A stretch of DNA of 64,000 nucleotides from a bacterium HR28 (GCA_002898255.1 BEIE01000001.1:1-64000); one strand, 5' to 3'. Shown: positions 1-9,031, counted from the stretch's first letter. The notes: a model not told the origin generated them from the sequence alone. A program made the numbers and translations.

Positions 1-906
1 GAAGGTGATGCCGTCCAGGTACGGCGGCCGCTGCAACGGCTGACCCGTCGAGTCCGTCTGGCTCAGGAGCTCGCGCAGACGGCTCGGGTGCATGATCGCG
101 GCACGCGGCGTGTGGTTCGCATCGATGACCGCACCCGCCGCCTGGATCAACGGGTCGTAGGTGAGCGCACCCGTGTGCGCCACCGTCGCGACACCGCTCG
201 TGTTCAGGATCCCCCGCGGTTCCGGATCAGTGCCGCTCCCGGCGAGGATCGCCGCATCGAGCGCCAGCGCCATGGCCTTGGTGATCTCGCTCGTCACCGC
301 GCGATCAGCAACCGCCGAATCCATGAGCAACTCGCGCGAGACCCGGACCAGTGTCGCGAGCGACTTCGGCTCGAGCGTGATCGATGCGAACGTCACGTCC
401 GAGTCGGGGATGAGCTGGTGCTCGTTCCGCCACGCTGCAGTCGGACCCGAGACGACCTTCGGGATCGCGAGGTCGCTCGTCTGCAGGCGGACGGTCGTCA
501 CGCCGGCGCGGACCGCGACGGTCTCGGCGCGCGCCAGGTCGATGACGAAGGCGGCGATCGGATGCGGGACCAGCGCACCCCCGCCGCTCGAGATGCCGAC
601 GCCGCGGAGCTCGGCATCGGTCCCGGTGTAGCGGCGGTGCAGCCACTCGCCGAGCGTCACCGGCGGCGGTACCGCGGCGAGCTTGTCCTCCGGTCCCAAG
701 AACCGCTTCTCGCCGGCGAACGGGTCAGCCGGTACCGCAGCCGACGCGTCCTTCTCCAGCATTCGATCGAATTCCGCCTCGAGCTCGAGGAAGCGACGCA
801 GTTCCTCCTCACTGACGTCGCGCTTCTCGCGCAACGCGCGATCGACGATCGCCCGCATCTCCCGGTGGATCGCTTGTCGCCGTTGATAGAGATCCTGCCA
901 GCCCAT
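1..906 (-). CDS. HK97-family phage major capsid protein (partial, runs off the left edge)
   Basis: Own reverse-strand translation from ATG at 906: MGWQDLYQRRQAIHREMRAIVDRALREKRDVSEEELRRFLELEAEF...TLVRVSRELLMDS...ALDAAILAGSGTDPEPRGILNTSGV...AAIMHPSRLRELL. Coiled-coil N-terminus and the core motifs of HK97 capsids. Not in the ORF track because it has no stop within the window. Confidence 0.9.
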   Translation of the reverse strand, partial: MGWQDLYQRRQAIHREMRAIVDRALREKRDVSEEELRRFLELEAEFDRMLEKDASAAVPADPFAGEKRFLGPEDKLAAVPPPVTLGEWLHRRYTGTDAELRGVGISSGGGALVPHPIAAFVIDLARAETVAVRAGVTTVRLQTSDLAIPKVVSGPTAAWRNEHQLIPDSDVTFASITLEPKSLATLVRVSRELLMDSAVADRAVTSEITKAMALALDAAILAGSGTDPEPRGILNTSGVATVAHTGALTYDPLIQAAGAVIDANHTPRAAIMHPSRLRELLSQTDSTGQPLQRPPYLDGITF

Positions 907-1039
907 GTGACGTACCTCCCTCGGCAGTGATGTGGTCTTCCTCTCCTCGCTTCGTCGGTGGCTCATCGCCGGCCGAGAGAGCGTTGCCGGTCCGCGTGCG
1001 TGGTTCCTCACCGGCGCTGCTGGACCGTGCGTCAACCCA

Positions 1040-1045
1040 ATTATA
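1040..1045 (-). promoter_or_regulatory. Candidate -10 box (TATAAT on the minus strand) between the small gene and the capsid gene
   Basis: Reverse complement reads GGCGGTATAATTGGG ~130 bp upstream of the capsid ATG. No good -35 found. Confidence 0.3.
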
Positions 1046-1050
1046 CCGCC

Positions 1051-1380
1051 TTACGCGTCGAGTTCCTGCGTCCGTACGCGCTCGACCAGCGCGAGCTCGG
1101 CCAGGATCGACTCGGCCAGTGCCGGGTACGACACCCGCAACCGCTCGGCTGACGCACGCAGCAGGGCGACGGTCTCCGGCGTGAGTTCGCTCAGGTCGAG
1201 CGAGGCTGGCTCGAGCGTCCGCCAGCGGACGGCCAGGACACGCCGCGCCGCGCGTCCCATGAGTTCCCAGACCTCGCGACCCGGCTCGCCACGCTCGATG
1301 AGCGCACCGGCGCCGACGACGGCAACGAGCAGTTCGGTCTCGTCGAGCAGCGCGAAGAAGGACTCAAGGTCGAGTTTCAT
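1051..1380 (-). CDS. Hypothetical phage-module protein
   Basis: Start trimmed to MKLDLESFFALLDETELL at 1380, where ATG overlaps the TGA of the upstream small gene (4-nt overlap). Confidence 0.65.
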   Translation of the reverse strand: MKLDLESFFALLDETELLVAVVGAGALIERGEPGREVWELMGRAARRVLAVRWRTLEPASLDLSELTPETVALLRASAERLRVSYPALAESILAELALVERVRTQELDA

Positions 1381-1523
1381 CGGGACACTCCTTTCGAACG
1401 TCGCAGTGCCGGGTCGCCGTCCCGGACATAGTTGCGGCACCGCAAACAACGTAACCAACCAGCGTGGTCGCTCGGGATCGCTGGCGTGTCCGCGTTAGCG
1501 CGGACATGTCGGTTCCGTGTCAT
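1377..1523 (-). CDS. Small CxxC protein (48 aa)
   Basis: MTRNRHVRANADTPAIPSDHAGWLRCLRCRNYVRDGDPALRRSKGVSR. ATG overlaps the primase stop (ATGA), with GGAGGTG ribosome-binding site inside the primase 3' end. Confidence 0.6.
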   Translation of the reverse strand: MTRNRHVRANADTPAIPSDHAGWLRCLRCRNYVRDGDPALRRSKGVSR

Positions 1524-3481
1524 GGTGACACCTCCATCAGTTCGCTCGCTCGCACCCAGTCCCACGAACCGCCTCGACACCCGCAGCGGACCTGCACCCA
1601 ACCTGGCCGGTCGGTCACGCGTACCTCGTACGGCTGCCGGCACACAGGACAGCGCCGGCGCTCGAGCGGTGGATCATGACTGTTTCCGGAATTCTGGATC
1701 GGACGGCCAGTGGCTCGTGCACCGACCTCACCGATCTCACCGATCTCACCGAATTTCGGAGTTTTTGCAGCTGCTCTATATACGTCGGCGATTTTTCCGA
1801 TTTTCGGTGCGATCGGTGAGATCGGTGAGCGGGTATCACGTCTGTCGGTGGTCGAGGCGTCTTCGCTCGAGCTGTCCTCGTGGTGATCTGGTTCTGGCGT
1901 CTCCGGCTCGTGGTCCCGGCGGAGACGGATGCCGGCACGCGCTTTGACACGGGCGTTACCCGGCAGCGGTGTCGCGGCGAAGCCGCGCTCGGTCAAGCGG
2001 TCGGCGAAGCGACGGCTCGACATCGGCGACTCAGCCTGCTCTTCACACCAGGCGGTGTACGATGCGTAGAGCTCGCGGAACGGTGTGACGGCCTGCGGGT
2101 CGAGCACGCAGCAGCTCTCGATCCAGTCGGCCAAGATGTCCTGCTCGCGGCGGTACTGCGCGGTTGCCACGCGCACGGCATCGGGCACCTGCAAGCCGTG
2201 CTGCAGGTAGCGCTGCAAACCCTCGAGCATCCAGAGCAGGATCCCGTCGCGCTCGGCGACGAGGCGCTCCGGAAGCCGCGGGTCGCGCTCGTCCTCAGGG
2301 ATGGTGACCGTGTACGGGATGAGCAGCACCCGGCGCCAGATGGCGTGGTCGGTGCCGCGGATCACCGGCCGGTGGTTGGTGACGAGCCAGAGCTTGTGCG
2401 TTGGCGCGAACTCGAAGAAGTCCCGGTGCATGAAGCGCGCGCGGATCCGGTCGCCGCCGGTCAGTTGCTTGAGGAGCGCTTCGGCGAGCCGAGCACCCTC
2501 GTCCAGCTCGACCGTGACGGCCAGTCGCACACCTAACAGGTCGGCGAGTTCTGTCGGGTGCCGGTCGTGCTTGCGAGCCACTAGTTCGGGCGCTGTCTGG
2601 ATGGCGTAATCGCCGAGCACCGCGAAGAGCGCGCGGATCAGGGTCGATTTTCCGTTCGCGCCACCGCCCCAGTGCACCGGGAAGAGGTGCTCGCTCGTGT
2701 CTCCGGTCAACGCGATCCCGCTGAGTTCCTGGACGAAGCGACGGACATCCGAGTCCGGCAACACGCGCTCGACGAAGGCGCACCAGGTCGGCGCGAGTTC
2801 CTGCCAGTCGGCGCCTGCACGGTAGGTGACCGGAGCCAGCTTCGTCACACGGTCGTGCGGGGTGCGCGTGCGCAGCGTTCCGCTGCGCAGGTCGAGGATC
2901 CCATTGAGCACGTTCAGTTCCCAAGCGTTGCGGTCGAACTCGTCCGGCCGGGCGAGCAAGAGGCCGCGCGCGAGGTCGAGGGCGGCGCTCACCCGCGCAC
3001 GGGACTGCACGCGGATCGCGTACTCGGCGTAGCGCTGGCGTGCAGGTGAAGCACCCGCCGCCAGTGCGCGCTCCAGGTAGTAGGAGCTCAGCCGCTCGGC
3101 AGCGATGGCTGCGACGCGTGCACCGTCGGGATCCCGCACCCACCGATAGCCATCCCAGACGCACCATCCCCAGGCCTCGACGTACAGCGCTTCCTCGCGA
3201 AGCAGCTCGGCGAGGATGCGCGCGTTCTGCCAGTCGGTGCAGTCTTCGCCGTGTTCCGGTGCGTGGTCTCGCGTCGCCGGCGGCTGGGACGCGTCGTCGT
3301 CTCCGGCCGGCGGTACCGGCCGCTGCGCTGGTTCGCCACGTTCGTCGTCCCGCCGTGCGAGGAGCTTGCCGGTTGCCGGGTCGCGCGGGACGAAATGACC
3401 GCGCACACAGGTCGCACCGTCCGGGCTAATACGGACGAGTTCGCCGGCGCACGTGGGGCAGAGGAGGGGTGCACGGGTCAT
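1520..3481 (-). CDS. Phage/plasmid P4-family (D5-type) primase-helicase
   Basis: Contains HWGGGANGKSTLIRALFAVLGDYA (Walker A of P4/D5 helicases) and KLWLVTNHRPVIRGTDHAIWRRVLLIPYTVTIP. C-terminal CxxC...CGC zinc ribbon. Start trimmed to MTRAPLLCPTCAGELV at 3481. Confidence 0.9.
   Translation of the reverse strand: MTRAPLLCPTCAGELVRISPDGATCVRGHFVPRDPATGKLLARRDDERGEPAQRPVPPAGDDDASQPPATRDHAPEHGEDCTDWQNARILAELLREEALYVEAWGWCVWDGYRWVRDPDGARVAAIAAERLSSYYLERALAAGASPARQRYAEYAIRVQSRARVSAALDLARGLLLARPDEFDRNAWELNVLNGILDLRSGTLRTRTPHDRVTKLAPVTYRAGADWQELAPTWCAFVERVLPDSDVRRFVQELSGIALTGDTSEHLFPVHWGGGANGKSTLIRALFAVLGDYAIQTAPELVARKHDRHPTELADLLGVRLAVTVELDEGARLAEALLKQLTGGDRIRARFMHRDFFEFAPTHKLWLVTNHRPVIRGTDHAIWRRVLLIPYTVTIPEDERDPRLPERLVAERDGILLWMLEGLQRYLQHGLQVPDAVRVATAQYRREQDILADWIESCCVLDPQAVTPFRELYASYTAWCEEQAESPMSSRRFADRLTERGFAATPLPGNARVKARAGIRLRRDHEPETPEPDHHEDSSSEDASTTDRRDTRSPISPIAPKIGKIADVYRAAAKTPKFGEIGEIGEVGARATGRPIQNSGNSHDPPLERRRCPVCRQPYEVRVTDRPGWVQVRCGCRGGSWDWVRASELMEVSP
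1722..1833. repeat. Inverted array of 9-bp repeats (CCGATCTCA units / TGAGATCGG units) within the primase gene
   Basis: Left arm CCGACCTCA-CCGATCTCA-CCGATCTCA-CCGAATTTCGG (1722-1759), 37-bp spacer, right arm CCGATTTTCGG-TGCGATCGG-TGAGATCGG-TGAGCGGG (1797-1833). Confidence 0.85.
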
Positions 3482-3816
3482 CGCGCACCTCCGTTCTGCC
3501 GCCGCGCGAGCTCGGCGCGGAGACGCTGCAAACGCTCTTCGAACCAGGCGCGGTTGAAGTCGCGCTGTGCCGCAGCGGTATCGAGGTACGATGCGATGAC
3601 GCGAATCTCCCGCCGCAGCTCCCACGCCTCGAGCGAGCGGATGTCTGCGTGGCTGCGGCGGAGCCAGCCAGCTTCCGTCAACGGCGACGGCAAGAGTTCT
3701 CGCGCGGCGCGCTCGACGAGGCGGTCGAGCGTGGTATCCTTTCCCCGCGCAGGTGACAGGGTGTGCTCGGTTCTCTTCGCGGCGGGAACGAACCCGCCGT
3801 GGAGGCGTGCGCTCAT
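3478..3816 (-). CDS. Hypothetical phage-module protein
   Basis: MSARLHGGFVPAAKRTEHTLS...; 4-nt overlaps with genes on both sides. Confidence 0.6.
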   Translation of the reverse strand: MSARLHGGFVPAAKRTEHTLSPARGKDTTLDRLVERAARELLPSPLTEAGWLRRSHADIRSLEAWELRREIRVIASYLDTAAAQRDFNRAWFEERLQRLRAELARRQNGGAR

Positions 3817-4049
3817 GCCACGCCCCCTTCCGCCTCGTCGTCGGCCGGCAGCTCCGGCGCCGCCGCGAGAAGCGCGCGCCAAAAGCTTCTCCACGCGCGC
3901 AGCTGCTCCGGCGACAAAAGGTGAGCGGGTTGGATGCGAATGGTCACGAGGACGGCTTCGGCGGCCGCTTGCCGACGCGCTCTGGCGCTCGCACGTGCGG
4001 CGCGGCGACGTGCCTCGAGGACGTCCGGGGACTTACTGCGACGAGCCAT
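3813..4049 (-). CDS. Small basic hypothetical protein
   Basis: MARRSKSPDVLEARRRAARASARARRQAAAEAVLV...; first gene of the overlapping chain. Confidence 0.55.
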   Translation of the reverse strand: MARRSKSPDVLEARRRAARASARARRQAAAEAVLVTIRIQPAHLLSPEQLRAWRSFWRALLAAAPELPADDEAEGGVA

Positions 4050-4158
4050 AACGGCGACCCGACCCGAGCCGCGTGCCTGTCGCGCTGGGGGTGGTCGCCG
4101 ACGGTTCGGTTATCTGGTTGTCCTGCCGCTGCCGGCCACGCCGGCATCGCCTGAAGTA

Positions 4159-4177
4159 TACGTGCAATGTGCACGTA
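4159..4177. promoter_or_regulatory. Candidate operator: TACGTGCA-ATG-TGCACGTA
   Basis: Perfect 8-bp inverted repeat with 3-bp spacer, intergenic, ~110 bp upstream of the 4049 start and just past the stop of the 4180-4611 gene. Confidence 0.5.
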
Positions 4178-4179
4178 CG

Positions 4180-4611
4180 TCAAGGTCGGCGGTGCACCCT
4201 CTTGTCGTGGCCGATCCAGGCCGTGACGCCGAGCTTGTCGGGGTCGAGGATCGACTGGTGGCCGTTCGGACAAAGGATCGTCGCCGGCAGTGGGATGCCG
4301 CCATAGACGACGTCTTCCTCAGGTCGAAGCTCCGGCTCGATCGGCGGCCGTCCGTCCTTTCGCCAGAACGTCACCTTGCCCTGACGGAACTCCTTCGGAT
4401 CGCGCCGGTACGTCGCGCCATACCGGTGGTATCGGCGTCCGACGTGCCAGACACCGCGATCCGGGTCGTAGAGTAAGTGTGCGTTCGACGCCAGCATCCT
4501 GTCGGACCAGCCGTCGGCTCGCGGCACGTCGGTGAGGACGCCGATGAGGAAGCCGCAGCCAGGCACGCTGCAGACGATGCGACCGTCGCGTGTCAGGTGT
4601 GCTGGTCGCAT
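4180..4611 (-). CDS. Hypothetical protein with paired cysteines
   Basis: MRPAHLTRDGRIVCSVPGCGFLIGVLTDVPRADGW... uninterrupted 143-aa ORF collinear with the phage-like module. Confidence 0.55.
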   Translation of the reverse strand: MRPAHLTRDGRIVCSVPGCGFLIGVLTDVPRADGWSDRMLASNAHLLYDPDRGVWHVGRRYHRYGATYRRDPKEFRQGKVTFWRKDGRPPIEPELRPEEDVVYGGIPLPATILCPNGHQSILDPDKLGVTAWIGHDKRVHRRP

Positions 4612-4822
4612 TGCGGCTACTCTCCCCTCACGCTACGCTTCGAGCTGGTCGAGTCGAGGATGCGTCGGACAACACTGGTATACGGATCAGGATAATGTCG
4701 GGTTGCATCAACGACTGGCGGCTCGCTTTCCAAGGTCAGCTGCATCGCATCAGTGAACGCGACTTTACTTTGATACGCCAGGCGCTTGCCCAGGCTGCTG
4801 CAGTGAGCGAAGGGGTGCAACG

Positions 4823-5173
4823 ATGAAACGAGCCGTCCGTTTGGCCAAAGCACTGTCCATCGCCTTGCTCACGATGGTCGTCAGTATCGCAATCCCGGGT
4901 TTGCACTTCGTGCTCGGTCCACTCTCACCGTTGCTTGGTGGTTTTGTCGCTGGCGTCGTCGGCCGCCTCCGAGGCGACGAAGCCTTGCTGCTTGGCGTGT
5001 TCGAGGCACTCCTCGCTGGGATCGGTGTTGGTATCCTCCTGCCGGATGTTGCACACCTTACGCTTGGATTGGCAACGCTCTGGTTCTTCGGTCTTTTTGC
5101 AGCGGTGTACGCTGGCCTCTTGAGCGGCGTGGCCGCCTATGTTGGCGGAAGACAAGCGCGAACACGCGGCTAA
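4823..5173 (+). CDS. Small multi-pass membrane protein (hypothetical)
   Basis: MKRAVRLAKALSIALLTMVVSIAIPGLHFVLGPLSPLLGGFVAGVV...; hydrophobic, Gly-rich helices. Confidence 0.6.
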   Translation: MKRAVRLAKALSIALLTMVVSIAIPGLHFVLGPLSPLLGGFVAGVVGRLRGDEALLLGVFEALLAGIGVGILLPDVAHLTLGLATLWFFGLFAAVYAGLLSGVAAYVGGRQARTRG

Positions 5174-5192
5174 CATCCGGAGGAGTCGACCA

Positions 5193-5417
5193 ATGGGATA
5201 TTGCCCACGTTGCGGTGAACACTCTCCTTATCGGGAGGACGATCCGAATCAGCTCGCCGAGTTTCCGCCGGTCCGGATACCGATCGGTTCACGGATCGTC
5301 CCGCTTCCGGCTGATCTCGAAGATGGAGCGATGATCCAATACGCTGGCTGCCTCTTCACTGTCCGGCGGAGCGGCGACCGGTACGAACTCCTCTTGGCAC
5401 GGGTCGGTCACAGCTGA
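5193..5417 (+). CDS. Small CxxC protein (hypothetical)
   Basis: ATG at 5193 preceded by CGGAGGAG ribosome-binding site; MGYCPRCGEHSPYREDDPNQLAEFPPVRIPIG.... Confidence 0.6.
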   Translation: MGYCPRCGEHSPYREDDPNQLAEFPPVRIPIGSRIVPLPADLEDGAMIQYAGCLFTVRRSGDRYELLLARVGHS

Positions 5418-5824
5418 GCAAGAGTCCACCAACGGCCCGTGCCGCTTTCTCGTTAAGCAGCCACAGTCTGGTCGGCCGCGCCTTGCGGTATGCGCACACG
5501 TTTCCGGCGCGAAGGAGCGTGATACGTTGTCGCGCCCCTGCACACACGCGTGGTTAGCAGGGATAGCTGCACGGAGGAGTGCGTGAGCTGCTCACAAGAG
5601 AGAACTCGTTCCACCTTCCTCCCGCCGTCATCACACCGGCAGCGAGAGCGCCTCGCTCTCCGGTAGGCAGCTCTCGCGGGATAACGCGGACTTCGTGCGG
5701 CACGAGACCGGTTCTTTCCCAATGAAATCGACGCGGGCGCGCCGGCACAAACTCTCGTGCGCAAGGACTGTGCAAGAGCGAAGAAGAGATCGACACCGCA
5801 ATACGCCGTCAGACGACAACGGGG

Positions 5825-5853
5825 AACAAAGAACCCCAGCCGAAGGGCTGGGG
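5825..5853 (-). terminator. Intrinsic terminator of tmRNA
   Basis: CCCCAGCC-loop-GGCTGGGG stem (5834-5853) followed on the minus strand by TTCTTTGTT. Confidence 0.75.
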
Positions 5854-5860
5854 TACAGCA

Positions 5861-6213
5861 TGGTGGAGATGGGGGGAGTCGAACCCCCGTCCAGAGCGTT
5901 CAGCCGAGGATCTGCTACAGGCTTAGCCGGTGTTCTCATGTCGCTGCCGGGCTCCCACCGACAGGATCCCGGTCAGCCGAGCCGGATCAGACTTGACCTC
6001 GCCCGCACCGGCGCTTGGGCGAGGGGCACCCCGGCCTTGCGACGCCCGCTCCGAACCCGCCGGGGAGGGGTTCGGACAGACGTGGCTGCGTTAATTACGC
6101 AGCCAGAGCGAGTTCGCGCTCGCCAGTTACTTTGCTGCCCCTTTTTACGAGTTCGTGGGCGACCTCGGCCTGCAATCCTCGCACCTACGGCCCTGTCGAA
6201 TCCGGTCATCCCC
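5861..6213 (-). ncRNA. ssrA: Transfer-messenger RNA (tmRNA)
   Basis: 5' GGGGATGACCGGATTCGACAGG..., 3' GGACGGGGGTTCGACTCCCCCCATCTCCACCA; 7-bp acceptor pairing GGGGATG/CATCTCC. Tag reading frame GGC GAG CGC GAA CTC GCT CTG GCT GCG TAA. Confidence 0.95.
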
Positions 6214-6241
6214 ACGAGCCGTGGCTGCGAGCGCATCAATC

Positions 6242-6271
6242 ATTATAGCCAACCAGACACCCAACGCACAA
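6242..6271 (-). promoter_or_regulatory. ssrA promoter
   Basis: Minus strand TTGTGC (-35), 18-nt spacer, TATAAT (-10) ~30 nt upstream of the mature tmRNA 5' end. Confidence 0.6.
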
Positions 6272-6795
6272 GTGCTCCCCTGTGCTCACAGGCTTGTCAA
6301 CGGCTACGGGTAGTCATCGCTTGTTCCGTCCGATCCGAACGGGGAGATGCTCGACCAGGGCAACCGTCTGGCCGACAACGTTGTGTCTCCACGAGGCGTA
6401 GGTGCAACGCCGTTGCAGTAGTGGAGGCAGGTGCTCCATGAAGCCCCTTGTCTTTCCGGGGCCCGACTCGACCATAGTCCCGCCCGGTCAGATCTCTGCG
6501 CTCAGAGCCCTATCACAGTCGCGCTCCCGCTTCCCACCCGACGCCGAAGCCGACCCTCGTCCAAACCCACTCTGGCTATACATCGTCCTGTACTGCGGGA
6601 ACGTATCGCCGAACGTCCCGCCTCCGCTTCGAACGAACTCACATGATCATTGACCATCACCGAAAAAGCGACGCACCCGCAACCGTACCGACTCCGGTGC
6701 CTCACGGGGCTGGTGAGCGGGTACGCCACAGCGGTTCCAACGCTATCAACGTCAAGGAAGAGGCATCCACACTCATCCGGTGCATCAAAGGCGCA

Positions 6796-7272
6796 TCAGC
6801 GCGGACGGAGCGCTCGCTCAATCTCACGCCGCGCCTCACGCTCAGCGATCGCCTCTCGCTTGTCATACTGCTTCTTGCCACGAGCCAGTCCGAGGTCGAC
6901 CTTCGCCAGACCTCGTCGGATGACGAGTCGAAGCGGCACCAGGGTATACCCCCGCTTCTCCAGCTTGCCCCGCAGGTAATCGAGTTCGTGCTTGTGGACA
7001 AGCAGCTTGCGTGGCCGTGTGGGATCGTGCTGGTGCTTTCCACTCGCCCCGGGATAGGGACTGATGTGCATCCCGATGAGCCAAAGCTCGCCATTTTCGA
7101 TACGGGCGTAGGCATCCCGAAGATTCACTCGTCCCGCCCGAATCGACTTAATCTCCGACCCCGTGAGCTGGATGCCAGCCTCCAGCTCCTCCTCGATGAA
7201 GTAGTCGTGATACGCTTTCCGGTTAACCGCGATAACCTTTTCCGCTTCGCGGCTCTTCGTCTCCTTGCTCAT
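6796..7272 (-). CDS. smpB: SsrA-binding protein SmpB
   Basis: [65 protein letters not shown]...; start trimmed to 7272. Confidence 0.95.
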   Translation of the reverse strand: MSKETKSREAEKVIAVNRKAYHDYFIEEELEAGIQLTGSEIKSIRAGRVNLRDAYARIENGELWLIGMHISPYPGASGKHQHDPTRPRKLLVHKHELDYLRGKLEKRGYTLVPLRLVIRRGLAKVDLGLARGKKQYDKREAIAEREARREIERALRPR

Positions 7273-7734
7273 GCTCCCATCATACCTCGCCGAGGAGCGT
7301 GTTGACAGACACCACACTGCGAAAAGGCGAACTCTGGCGGACGAATGGCCTGTCAATCTTGTCCCCTGGACGATGCAGACTCGACTGCCAGCCAGTAACT
7401 CCACGCGGCGCAGCTCTACCGCAGGAGAAGCTTAGATCCGTCCGCCTCCTCAATCGCTCGGGCTCGATACCGGAAAGCGGTGGAATGATGAGGAAAGCGC
7501 ACGCTTGGCTCCTGACTAGAGATCCACTGAGTTGCTCGTGCCGTCTTGCCGAGAGGTACGCGTCCACCGGGACACTATCACGAATTAGGCTCGTCTCCAC
7601 CCTGACAACCCCAATCACTGCGGGAGCATCTCCATCGCTCCACACAGGCGAGCCTCAGAATCACGGCCAACGCGCTTGGGTTGACGACCGCAGTCCGGTT
7701 GCGCCTTCACCGCATCCGGGTACACTAGGGCGGG

Positions 7735-8544
7735 ATGCAGGGGACGACCGACCCGTACGAGATTATCGCCGAGTATTACGACCTCGAATTCGCCGACTTC
7801 ACAGCAGATGTCGAGGTCTATCTGGCCTTTGCCCAACGGACCGGCGAACCGATCCTCGAGGTTGGCTGCGGGACAGGCCGGTTGCTCCTTCCGCTTGCCC
7901 AAGCCGGTTACCAGGTAGACGGCGTTGACCGGTCACCGGCGATGCTGGCCCGTGCGGCGGAGCGGCTCAAAGCAGCTGGGCTGCAGAGTGTTCGCCTCTT
8001 CCAGACTGACGCCGAGGATTTGCACCAGCTTTCTGACCACACCTATCGCTTGGCAATCGTGGCGCTGAACGGGTTCCTGCACCTCCCAGATCGTGCCGCG
8101 CAGCAGCGCGCTCTCGCAGAGCTCCACCGCGTCATGCAGACCGGTGGACTCCTCTTACTTGACGTTCTTCATCCCACGCCCCACCAACTCCGCGCCCTCG
8201 AGCAGCCTCTTGCCTGGGATGGATCCTGGGACTTACCTGATGGTAGCCGACTCGACCGCTTCACGAGCCGCACCGTTCACCCGGCCGAGCAAATGATCGT
8301 CACCACCTTGTTCTACGACCGCACAGACAAGACGACCGGGCAAGTGACGCGCCAGGTGGCACGCTACACTCTCCGCTACGTTCATCGCTTCGAACTGGAA
8401 CTCCTGCTCGAACTCGCTGGTTTTGCCATCGAGGCGATTTACGGGTCGTACGAACTCGAGCCTCTTTCCGACGAGAGTCCACAGATGCTCGTCGTCGCCG
8501 AGCGGCGGCCTCGCTCGGTATACTCGCTCCGCGTCGAGACATGA
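7735..8544 (+). CDS. Class I SAM-dependent methyltransferase
   Basis: ILEVGCGTGRLLLPLAQAGYQVDGVDRSPAML motif I. Confidence 0.85.
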   Translation: MQGTTDPYEIIAEYYDLEFADFTADVEVYLAFAQRTGEPILEVGCGTGRLLLPLAQAGYQVDGVDRSPAMLARAAERLKAAGLQSVRLFQTDAEDLHQLSDHTYRLAIVALNGFLHLPDRAAQQRALAELHRVMQTGGLLLLDVLHPTPHQLRALEQPLAWDGSWDLPDGSRLDRFTSRTVHPAEQMIVTTLFYDRTDKTTGQVTRQVARYTLRYVHRFELELLLELAGFAIEAIYGSYELEPLSDESPQMLVVAERRPRSVYSLRVET

Positions 8545-8566
8545 TGGTCCGACGGAGGCGAGAGCG

Positions 8567-9022
8567 GTGATCCACGGTGTGGAGATTAAACGGCTGGTCA
8601 CGCATGTCGACGAGCGCGGCTCGCTCACCGAGCTCATTCGTTGCGACGATCCGTTCTTTGAGAAGTTTGGGCAATGCTATGTCTCGGTCTCCTGGCCTGG
8701 GGTCATCCGCGCCTGGCACTGGCACAAGAAGCAGACCGACTATTTTGTCTGCATCAAAGGGATGATCAAGGTACCGCTCTTTGACCTACGGGAGGACTCG
8801 CCAACCTACCGCGAACTCAACGAGTTTTATCTCGGTGACGATAACCGGATCGTCCTCAAGATTCCACCGGGAGTGGCTCATGGCTTTAAGAACATCGGGA
8901 CTGAACCCTGCTACCTGCTCAACTTCCCCACCGAGCCGTACGATCCGGAGAATCCGGACGAGTATCGCCTGCCGTATGACACGCCAGAAATCCCGTATTC
9001 ATGGGACATCAAGTACCGCTGA
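8567..9022 (+). CDS. dTDP-4-dehydrorhamnose 3,5-epimerase-like (RmlC/cupin) protein
   Basis: GTG start; VIHGVEIKRLVTHVDERGSLTELIR...GVIRAWHWHKKQTDYFVCIKG...IPPGVAHGFKNI. Confidence 0.8.
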   Translation: MIHGVEIKRLVTHVDERGSLTELIRCDDPFFEKFGQCYVSVSWPGVIRAWHWHKKQTDYFVCIKGMIKVPLFDLREDSPTYRELNEFYLGDDNRIVLKIPPGVAHGFKNIGTEPCYLLNFPTEPYDPENPDEYRLPYDTPEIPYSWDIKYR

Positions 9023-9031
9023 GGGTAGCCT

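Noticed and set aside
88-930. 280-aa + strand ORF at the left edge
   Set aside because: Antisense of the HK97 capsid gene; Arg-rich composition typical of a shadow ORF.
5695-6441. 248-aa + strand ORF
   Set aside because: Lies across the tmRNA gene and its terminator; not coding.
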